DNA of 39,807 nt, taken from positions 1-39,807 of the forward strand of contig JBNLET010000203.1 of assembly GCA_050305135.1 (NCBI GenBank), read 5' to 3'. This stretch comes from Cognatazoarcus sp050305135. Its GTDB lineage: Bacteria > Pseudomonadota > Gammaproteobacteria > Burkholderiales > Rhodocyclaceae. Under the pieces are notes generated by a model that made no database searches, was not told where the DNA came from, and saw only the letters and a program-made list of their open reading frames with translations. Made by a program: the position numbers and the translations under genes. Positions within the stretch are counted from its first letter, which is position 1, and the number at the start of each line of letters is the position of its first letter. Shown piece after piece: positions 33,978-39,807 of the stretch.

Positions 33978-34598
33978 ATGCTCTCAATCTATGACGTCAA
34001 GCCCCGCTTCCAGCAGTTGCTGCGGCCACTCACCGGTCGGCTGGCGGCGGCCGGCATCACGGCCAATGCGGTCACGCTGCTGGCGATGGCGATCTCGCTG
34101 GCGATTGGCCTCGGGCTGAGCCTCGCCCCCGCCGCCCCGGGCGCCTTCCTGCTGCTGCCGGCGTGGCTGTTCCTGCGCATGGCGCTGAATGCCATCGACG
34201 GCATGCTGGCCCGCGAGCACAGACAGAAGTCGACGCTCGGCGCCTACCTGAACGAGCTCACCGACGTCGCCTCCGACGCGGCGCTGTACCTGCCGTTCGC
34301 CTTCGTCGCGCCGTTCGACGGCCTCTCCGTCGGACTGGTGATCTGGCTCGCGGCGCTGTCCGAGATGGCCGGCGCGCTGGGTCCGATGGTGGGCGCGTCA
34401 CGGCACTACGAAGGGCCGATGGGCAAGAGCGACCGGGCCTTCGTGTTCGGCGCGCTCGGCCTGTGGCTGGGGCTGGCCGGCGCGCTGCCGGACTGGCTCG
34501 GCTGGCTGATGCCGCTGCTGGCGCTGGCGATCGCCCTCAACATCTTCAATCGCGTGCGCGCCGGCCTGGCCGAGATCGCGACGCAAGCACAAGGATGA
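33978..34598 (+). CDS. ynbA: CDP-alcohol phosphatidyltransferase, YnbA-like
   Basis: A 206-aa membrane enzyme with about six hydrophobic helices. The CDP-alcohol signature D-x2-DG-x2-AR-x8-G-x3-D-x3-D is recognisable as N71-x2-D74-G75, A78-R79, G88, N92 and D96. The first and third aspartates are therefore asparagine. As I recall, E. coli YnbA has the same NA-x-DGMLARE and LNE pattern, so this may define a subfamily rather than damage. The enzyme should transfer a phosphatidyl group from CDP-diacylglycerol to an alcohol of unknown identity. It starts with ATG at 33978, and the hydrolase-methyltransferase gene begins 4 nt after its stop. Confidence 0.9.
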   Translation: MLSIYDVKPRFQQLLRPLTGRLAAAGITANAVTLLAMAISLAIGLGLSLAPAAPGAFLLLPAWLFLRMALNAIDGMLAREHRQKSTLGAYLNELTDVASDAALYLPFAFVAPFDGLSVGLVIWLAALSEMAGALGPMVGASRHYEGPMGKSDRAFVFGALGLWLGLAGALPDWLGWLMPLLALAIALNIFNRVRAGLAEIATQAQG

Positions 34599-34602
34599 AT
34601 CG

Positions 34603-36366
34603 ATGATCCCGCTGACCGAAAGACCGGTGAACGAACACAGCTTCGCATCCCATGACGGGGTCGAGCTCTTCTACCGCCACTGGCCGGCCAGCGGCACGCG
34701 CCGCGGCGCGGTGCTGCTGTTCCATCGCGGCCACGAACACTCCGGCCGCATGGCCCACCTGGTCGATGAACTGCGACTGCCGGACTTCGATTTCTTCGCC
34801 TGGGACGCCCGCGGCCATGGCCGCTCGCCGGGGCAGCGCGGCTTCTCGCCGAGCTTCGGCCACTCGGTACGCGACGTGCAGTGCTTCGTCGACCACGTCC
34901 GCGAGCAGTACGGCATCGAAGCACAGGACATGGCGGTGATCGCGCAGAGCGTCGGTGCGGTGCTGGTATCCACCTGGGCGCACGACTACGCGCCGCGGCT
35001 GCGCGCGCTGGTGCTGGCTTCGCCGGCCTTCAAGGTCAAGCTGTACGTGCCGTTCGCGCGGCCCGGCCTGCGCCTGATGCAGAAGCTGCGCGGCAACTTC
35101 TTCGTCAACAGCTACGTCAAGGCCCGCTTCCTGAGCCACGATCCGGCGCGCCAGGCGAGCTACGACGGCGACCCGCTGATCACCCGTCCGATCTCGGCGA
35201 ACATCCTGCTCGGCCTGTACGCGGCAGCCGAGCGCGTGGTAGCCGATGCGGCGGCGATCACGCTGCCGACCCAGTTGCTGATCTCGGGCGCCGACTGGGT
35301 GGTCGAGCACCGGCCGCAGCACGACTTCTTCGAGCGGCTCGGCTCGGCCGTGAAGGAGAAGCACGTGCTGGACGGCTTCTTCCATGACACGCTGGGCGAG
35401 GCCGATCGCGACCGGGCGGTCGGGCTGGTGCGCAGCTTCGTGCTGCGCCAGTTCGAGCAGCCGGCGCCAGCGCTGGATCTGAACGACGCCGACCAGGCCG
35501 GCTACACCTTCGAGGAAGCCCGCCGGCTGGCCGCGCCGCTGCCGCAAGGCAGCTTCAAGGCCTGGTGGTGGAAGACCTACCGCAAGGGCCTGCGCTGGGC
35601 CGGCATGGTGTCGGAAGGGGTTTCGCTCGGGCAGCGCACCGGCTTCGATTCCGGCAGCACGCTCGACTACGTCTATCGCAACGAGGCCAAGGGGGCCGGC
35701 CCGATCGGCCGGCTGGTGGACCGCAACTACCTCGACGCCGTCGGCTGGCGCGGCATCCGGCAGCGCAAGCTGCACCTGGAGGAGCTGATCCGCACGGCGA
35801 TGGCGCGGCTGCGCGCCGACGGCCGGCCACTGCGGGTGCTCGACATCGCCGCCGGCCACGGCCGCTACGTGCTCGACGCGCTGACCGGCCAGGGGGCGCG
35901 CCCCGACGCGGTGCTGCTGCGCGACTACTCGGACATCAACGTGCGCGACGGCGGCCGCCTGATCGAGGACAAGGGCCTCTCCGACATCGCCCGCTTCGAA
36001 AAGGGCGACGCCTTCGATACCGAATCGGTCGCCGGCGCGCAGCCCGGCAGCACGATCGGCATCGTCTCCGGCCTGTACGAGCTGTTCCCGTCCAACGACC
36101 TGGTCCGCGCCTCGCTGGCCGGCATGGCCAGGGCGGTCGAGCCGGGCGGCTACCTGATCTACACCGGCCAGCCCTGGCATCCGCAGCTGGAGATGATCGC
36201 CCGCGCACTGACCAGCCACCGCGACGGCGAGGCCTGGGTGATGCGCCGCCGCACCCAGGCCGAGATGGACCAGCTGGTGCGCGAAGCCGGCTTCGACAAG
36301 ATCGAACAGCGCATCGACGAATGGGGCATCTTCACTGTCTCGATCGCCCGGCGCCGCGAGGCATGA
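34603..36366 (+). CDS. ynbC: alpha/beta hydrolase-SAM methyltransferase fusion, YnbC-like
   Basis: A 587-aa two-domain cytoplasmic protein. Residues 10-300 are a monoglyceride-lipase-like hydrolase: the oxyanion-side motif is FHRGHEHSGR, WDARGHGRS is typical, and the nucleophile elbow is AQSVGA with S116. Residues about 380-587 are a class I methyltransferase (LDIAAGHGRYVLDAL, about 413-427, then RDYSDINVRDG and EPGGYLIYTGQPWHP). This unusual fusion is the hallmark of E. coli YnbC. It might trim an acyl chain and methylate a lipid head group, but the substrate is unknown. Its stop overlaps the next start by 4 nt. Confidence 0.92.
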   Translation: MIPLTERPVNEHSFASHDGVELFYRHWPASGTRRGAVLLFHRGHEHSGRMAHLVDELRLPDFDFFAWDARGHGRSPGQRGFSPSFGHSVRDVQCFVDHVREQYGIEAQDMAVIAQSVGAVLVSTWAHDYAPRLRALVLASPAFKVKLYVPFARPGLRLMQKLRGNFFVNSYVKARFLSHDPARQASYDGDPLITRPISANILLGLYAAAERVVADAAAITLPTQLLISGADWVVEHRPQHDFFERLGSAVKEKHVLDGFFHDTLGEADRDRAVGLVRSFVLRQFEQPAPALDLNDADQAGYTFEEARRLAAPLPQGSFKAWWWKTYRKGLRWAGMVSEGVSLGQRTGFDSGSTLDYVYRNEAKGAGPIGRLVDRNYLDAVGWRGIRQRKLHLEELIRTAMARLRADGRPLRVLDIAAGHGRYVLDALTGQGARPDAVLLRDYSDINVRDGGRLIEDKGLSDIARFEKGDAFDTESVAGAQPGSTIGIVSGLYELFPSNDLVRASLAGMARAVEPGGYLIYTGQPWHPQLEMIARALTSHRDGEAWVMRRRTQAEMDQLVREAGFDKIEQRIDEWGIFTVSIARRREA

Positions 36367-37679
36367 ACGGCACCGTCGCGGTCCCGCTCGGGCCGATCCG
36401 CTGGAAGCACAGCCTGGCCTGGCTGGCACTGCTGGCGCCGCTGTTCTTCCTCAGCTACGGCTGGGCCAACCAGCTGGCGGCGAGCCGGGGCGTGAGCGCG
36501 AGCATCGTCTTCGGCTGGGAGCGCAGCATCCCCTTCCTGCCCTGGACGATCGTGCCGTACTGGTCGATCGACCTGATGTACGGCCTGTCCTTCCTGGCCT
36601 GCCGCACGCCGCGCGAGGTCAATCACCACGGCCTGCGTCTGCTCGGCGCGCAGATCGTCTCGGTGGCCTGCTTCGTCGCCTTTCCACTGCGCTTCTCGGT
36701 CGACAAACCGGCTGCCGACGGCCTCTTCGGCGCCCTCTTCGACGCACTGGCCGGCTTCGACCTGCCCTACAACCAGGCCCCCTCACTGCACATCGGCCTG
36801 CTGCTGATCATCTGGTGGGTGCTGGTGCGCCGCGCCCCGCCTCTGCGGCGCCGGCTGTGGCACGGCTGGGCGCTGCTGGTGGCCGCATCGGTGCTGACCA
36901 CCTGGCAGCACCACTTCTTCGACCTGCCGACCGGCGCGCTGGTCGGGCTGCTGTGCCTGTGGCTGTGGCCCGACCGCGGCACGCCGCCGCTGCTGCCCGG
37001 CCGCGACGAGGCCACCCGGCCGCAGCTGGCACTGTGGTACCTGGCCGGCGCCGTGCTGTGCCTGACGATCACGCTGCTGGGCGGCTGGGCCCTGCTGGCC
37101 GGCTGGCCGGCCGCGGCGCTGTTGCTGGTGGCGGTCAACTACGCCTGGACCGGCGCGGCCGGCTTCCAGAAGCACGATGGCCGCCAGAGCCTGGCGGTGC
37201 GCTGGCTGCTGGCGCCGTACCGGCTCGGCGCCTGGATCAACAGCCGGCTGTGGACACGCCGCCGGCCGGCACCGGATCGAGTCACCGAGCGGGTCTGGCT
37301 CGGCCGGCTGCCGACGGCGGACGAACTGGCGCGCCACCGCTTCGATGCGCTGGTCGACATGACGGCCGAATTCGATTCGCCGCGCGGCGCGCACCGAACG
37401 TACAGCGTGCCGCTGCTCGACCTGGCGGTCCCCTCGCCCGCTTCGCTGCGCCGGGCCGCCGCCGCGCTGGCGCGGGCCACCGCCGACGGCGAGCGGGTGC
37501 TGGTGTGCTGCGCGCTGGGCTATTCGCGCAGCGCGCTGACGGTGGCCGCCTGGCTGCTCTCGAGCCGCCGCTGCCAAAGCGTCGCCGAGGCCGTCGCGAT
37601 GGTCGCGGCGGCGCGCCCGCAGGTGGTGTTCACGCCGGCCCATCGCAGACTGCTGGAGGCCCTGGCCGATGAACTCTGA
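36363..37679 (+). CDS. ynbD: PAP2-like phosphatase/transferase fused to a dual-specificity phosphatase, YnbD-like
   Basis: A 438-aa protein with an N-terminal membrane PAP2/Aur1-type domain and a C-terminal cytoplasmic phosphatase. About six to eight membrane helices span residues 15-285. The PAP2 catalytic parts are FPLRFSVDKP, PSLH (140-143) and HHFFD (183-187). The C-terminal part (about 300-438) has the cysteine phosphatase loop CALGYSR (C383 to R389, C-x5-R). As in E. coli YnbD, two phosphatases are combined in one chain, suggesting dephosphorylation or head-group exchange on a phospholipid intermediate. ATG at 36363 overlaps ynbC by 4 nt, and its end overlaps the next gene by 11 nt. Confidence 0.9.
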   Translation: MNGTVAVPLGPIRWKHSLAWLALLAPLFFLSYGWANQLAASRGVSASIVFGWERSIPFLPWTIVPYWSIDLMYGLSFLACRTPREVNHHGLRLLGAQIVSVACFVAFPLRFSVDKPAADGLFGALFDALAGFDLPYNQAPSLHIGLLLIIWWVLVRRAPPLRRRLWHGWALLVAASVLTTWQHHFFDLPTGALVGLLCLWLWPDRGTPPLLPGRDEATRPQLALWYLAGAVLCLTITLLGGWALLAGWPAAALLLVAVNYAWTGAAGFQKHDGRQSLAVRWLLAPYRLGAWINSRLWTRRRPAPDRVTERVWLGRLPTADELARHRFDALVDMTAEFDSPRGAHRTYSVPLLDLAVPSPASLRRAAAALARATADGERVLVCCALGYSRSALTVAAWLLSSRRCQSVAEAVAMVAAARPQVVFTPAHRRLLEALADEL

Positions 37680-38112
37680 CGACGAACCCGCGGCCCGGCT
37701 GGCAGCCGAAGCCGCCGTCACCGCCGGCCTGCTCGATGCCGGCCGGACCGTCTCGCTGGTCTGCGGCACGACGCTGCTGGCCGCGGCGGCACTGGGGCTG
37801 CTGGGCCAACCGCTGCGGCCAATGGCATTGCTCGCGGCCGGCGCCATCGCGCTGCCGCAGGGATATTTCGCACAGCGGGCGCGCTTCGACGCCGGTATCT
37901 TGCGCCTCTGGGCATCCCGCTGGCATCGGACGGCCGACGCGGCTGCGGATCTGGCCGCCTTCGATGCCCGGCTGGGCCGACCGGCTCGGCCGGCCGCAAC
38001 GCTGGCGGCAGACCTGGCCGAGCGCTGCCGGGGTGCGCGGCGGTTGCTGAAATGGCAGGCCGCCTGTGGCGTGCTGCAGTTGGGACTGACCGCCCTCGCC
38101 GTCTGGCCTTGA
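37669..38112 (+). CDS. small membrane protein of the lipid cluster
   Basis: A 147-aa protein with two hydrophobic segments near residues 29-65 (TVSLVCGTTLLAAAALGLL, PMALLAAGAIALPQGYF), an Ala/Arg-rich cytoplasmic middle, and a C-terminal hydrophobic end (about 128-146). It overlaps ynbD by 11 nt and precedes the acyltransferase by 25 bp, so it belongs to the operon. I do not recognise the family. It is not in the four-gene E. coli set. Confidence 0.8.
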   Translation: MNSDDEPAARLAAEAAVTAGLLDAGRTVSLVCGTTLLAAAALGLLGQPLRPMALLAAGAIALPQGYFAQRARFDAGILRLWASRWHRTADAAADLAAFDARLGRPARPAATLAADLAERCRGARRLLKWQAACGVLQLGLTALAVWP

Positions 38113-38137
38113 CGGGCAAAAAGCCGAGCAACGAGAG

Positions 38138-38758
38138 ATGATCGAAAAGCTGACCGCGCTGTTGCTGTGCCAATTCGCCAAGCTGCTGACCGGGGTGCGG
38201 CCCTTGTGGCGCGGCTGCGCGCCGCAGCCGAAGCTGCGCGTGTATTTCGCCAACCACCGCAGCCATGGCGACTTCGTGCTGATCTGGGCAGCGCTGCCGC
38301 CGGCCTTGCGCCAGCGCACCCGGCCGGTGGCCGGCGCCGACTACTGGCTCGACGGCGGCTTCAAGACCTGGCTGATCACCAGGGTGTTGAACGCGGTGCT
38401 GGTAGACCGCCGCCCCGAGCGCAGCGGACCGAACCCGGTCGAGCAGATGGCCGAGGCACTCGGCGCCGAAGAATCGCTGATCCTGTTCCCGGAAGGCACG
38501 CGCAACCTGGGCGAGGACCTGCTGCCGTTCAAGAGCGGCATCTATCACCTGGCGAAGGCCGCGCCGGCGGCGGAATTCGTGCCGGTCTGGATCGAGAACC
38601 TGGGCCGGGTGATGCCGAAAGGCGCGCTGATCCCGGTGCCGCTGTTGTGCACGCTGACCTTCGGCGCGCCGATCACGCTGCGTCCCGACGAGAGCAAGGG
38701 CGAGTTCCTCGAACGCGCCCGCAGCGCCCTGCTCGATCTCGCCCCACCCGCGAACTGA
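38138..38758 (+). CDS. PlsC-like 1-acylglycerol-3-phosphate acyltransferase
   Basis: A 206-aa membrane-associated acyltransferase with motif I NHRSHGDF (H40-x4-D45), motif III FPEGTR (117-122), and VPVWIENL as the later block. The family transfers an acyl chain from acyl-ACP or acyl-CoA to lysophosphatidic acid or a related lysolipid. The length is short for PlsC but typical of YihG/PlsC-like cluster members. In this cluster it could provide the phosphatidic acid used by the following CTP transferase, or re-acylate a lipid trimmed by the hydrolase domain of YnbC. Confidence 0.9.
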   Translation: MIEKLTALLLCQFAKLLTGVRPLWRGCAPQPKLRVYFANHRSHGDFVLIWAALPPALRQRTRPVAGADYWLDGGFKTWLITRVLNAVLVDRRPERSGPNPVEQMAEALGAEESLILFPEGTRNLGEDLLPFKSGIYHLAKAAPAAEFVPVWIENLGRVMPKGALIPVPLLCTLTFGAPITLRPDESKGEFLERARSALLDLAPPAN

Positions 38759-38773
38759 CGCCGGAGCCCGACC

Positions 38774-39715
38774 ATGAGTGCCGACCATACCCTGCTCAAC
38801 GTCTTCGCCGCGGTGTTCGCCGCGCTGGCGCTGTCCAGCGCCATTGCCGCGCTGCTCAAGTGGCGGCAGGCGCCCGGCGGCGCCAGCGCGGTGATCGACA
38901 ACCTGAATGCGCGCATCAACGCCTGGTGGCTGATGGTGGGCGTGCTGGCGCTGGCCTTCTGGATCGGCGAGGGCGGCATCATCGCGCTGTTCGCCTTCAT
39001 TTCGTTCCAGGCGCTGCGCGAGTTCATCTCGCTCACCCACACCCGCCGCGGCGACCACCACGCGCTGATGTGGTGCTTCTTCTTCTTCCTGCCGCTGCAG
39101 TACGGGTTCGTGGCCACCCACTGGTACGGCATGTTCAGCATCCTGATCCCGGTCTATGCCTTCCTGCTTCTGCCCGTCTCGGCGGTGCTGGGCAGCGACG
39201 CCGAACGCTTCCTCGAGCGCGCCGCCAAGGTGCAGTGGGGGCTGATGATCTGCGTCTATTGCATCTCCCACGTGCCGGCGCTGCTGACACTCGAGATCGC
39301 CGGCTTCGAAGGGCGCAATGCGCAACTGATCATCTTCCTGGTGCTCACCGTGCAGTCCAGCGACGTGTTCCAGTACGTCTGGGGCAAGCTCTTCGGCAAG
39401 CGCAAGCTGGCACCGGCGATCTCGCCCTCGAAGACGCTGGAGGGCCTGGTCGGCGGCGTGCTGACCGCCACCGCGCTCGGCGCGGCGCTCTACTGGCTGA
39501 CGCCGTTCGCGGTGTGGCAGGCGGCGCTGGTGGCGCTGACGATCAACATCGTCGGCTTCTTCGGCGGCTTCGTGCTGTCGGCGATCAAGCGCGACCGCGG
39601 CGTGAAGGACTGGGGCACCTTGATCGAGGGCCACGGCGGCATGCTCGACCGGGTCGATTCGATCAGCTTCTCGGCGCCGATCTTCTTCCACATCGTGCGC
39701 TACTGGTGGGCCTAG
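38774..39715 (+). CDS. ynbB: phosphatidate cytidylyltransferase, YnbB/CdsA-like
   Basis: A 313-aa membrane enzyme with about eight hydrophobic helices. It makes CDP-diacylglycerol from phosphatidic acid and CTP. The CTP-transferase signature is complete at 269-295: SAIKRDRGVKDWG then EGHGGMLDRVDS. The upstream SPSKTLEGLVGG is also characteristic. The ATG at 38774 follows a GGAG element in CCGGAGCCCGACC. It would supply the activated lipid used by the YnbA-like enzyme at the start of the cluster. It is the last gene of the operon; a REP-like hairpin follows. Confidence 0.92.
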   Translation: MSADHTLLNVFAAVFAALALSSAIAALLKWRQAPGGASAVIDNLNARINAWWLMVGVLALAFWIGEGGIIALFAFISFQALREFISLTHTRRGDHHALMWCFFFFLPLQYGFVATHWYGMFSILIPVYAFLLLPVSAVLGSDAERFLERAAKVQWGLMICVYCISHVPALLTLEIAGFEGRNAQLIIFLVLTVQSSDVFQYVWGKLFGKRKLAPAISPSKTLEGLVGGVLTATALGAALYWLTPFAVWQAALVALTINIVGFFGGFVLSAIKRDRGVKDWGTLIEGHGGMLDRVDSISFSAPIFFHIVRYWWA

Positions 39716-39767
39716 AGTCGCGTTGCGAGCTTGGCGGCGACCATGATTCGGGCGCAACTCGGGCGCC

Positions 39768-39792
39768 GCTGGCCGGCTGAAGCCGGCCCTAC
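39768..39792 (+). repeat. REP-like hairpin after the lipid cluster
   Basis: GGCCGGC-TGAA-GCCGGCC (39771-39788) is a 7-bp stem with a TGAA loop, flanked by GCT on the left and CTACG on the right. It is the same element seen at 12532-12551, 22723-22740 and 22803-22820. Without a T-run it is a REP-type element rather than an intrinsic terminator, though it may protect mRNA ends. Confidence 0.65.
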
Positions 39793-39807
39793 GAACCCGG
39801 TCGAGGC

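Noticed and set aside
34546..36429. 627-aa minus-strand open frame
   Set aside because: It is the reverse-strand shadow of the YnbC-like gene, with no recognisable motifs.
37718..39757. 679-aa minus-strand open frame
   Set aside because: It is antisense to three well-supported lipid-cluster genes and its composition is typical of GC-rich shadows.

Overview
The window is GC-rich, densely coded DNA that reads as a betaproteobacterial chromosome. A Rhodocyclales or Burkholderiales relative is my best guess. The main pointers are a MutT/ThiE-type fusion Nudix protein next to a DUF815 ATPase, a CHASE2 cyclase facing a FecR protein, and REP-like hairpins in intergenic DNA. No tRNA, rRNA, CRISPR array or intact transposase was seen.

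Layout. Positions 1-824 hold the start of an unrecognised protein on the minus strand. Next comes a signalling and envelope block: a CHASE2 class III nucleotide cyclase (minus) divergent from a very large FecR-TPR-outer-membrane-barrel fusion (plus), then a small lipoprotein and a Crp-family regulator whose recognition helix keeps the three DNA-contact residues of E. coli CRP. Positions 9227-12143 hold a GlxA-type AraC regulator divergent from a sterol desaturase/fatty acid hydroxylase and a homocysteine S-methyltransferase family protein.

Positions 12144 to about 24720 look like an acquired, partly decayed island. Its core is a compact six-gene type I restriction-modification operon on the minus strand: HTH, hsdM, AlbA_2/GHKL ATPase, hsdS, FRG-domain protein, hsdR. 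Four of its five junctions overlap by 4 nt or are separated by 11 nt. The operon is bracketed by about 90-bp repeats in inverted orientation. To its right lie repeat-rich DNA, a frameshifted unknown gene, and a chimeric relic in which the 5' part of one gene is joined to the 3' part of an outer-membrane protein gene.

The normal chromosome seems to resume with a periplasmic binding-protein-like gene and a membrane diguanylate cyclase. An ammonium transporter gene follows, with a sigma-54 promoter and two NtrC-like sites 32 bp apart. Then come mltA, a 37-aa membrane peptide, a DUF815 ATPase, the Nudix/ThiE fusion, and a PAS histidine kinase that lacks its phospho-accepting histidine.

The last 6 kb (33978-39715) are a tightly packed envelope-lipid cluster matching the E. 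coli ynbABCD gene set: CDP-alcohol phosphatidyltransferase, hydrolase-methyltransferase fusion, PAP2-phosphatase fusion and CTP transferase. It has two extra members, a small membrane protein and a PlsC-like acyltransferase. Together they look like a self-contained pathway that activates phosphatidic acid with CTP and attaches, trims or modifies an unusual head group. The product is unknown.
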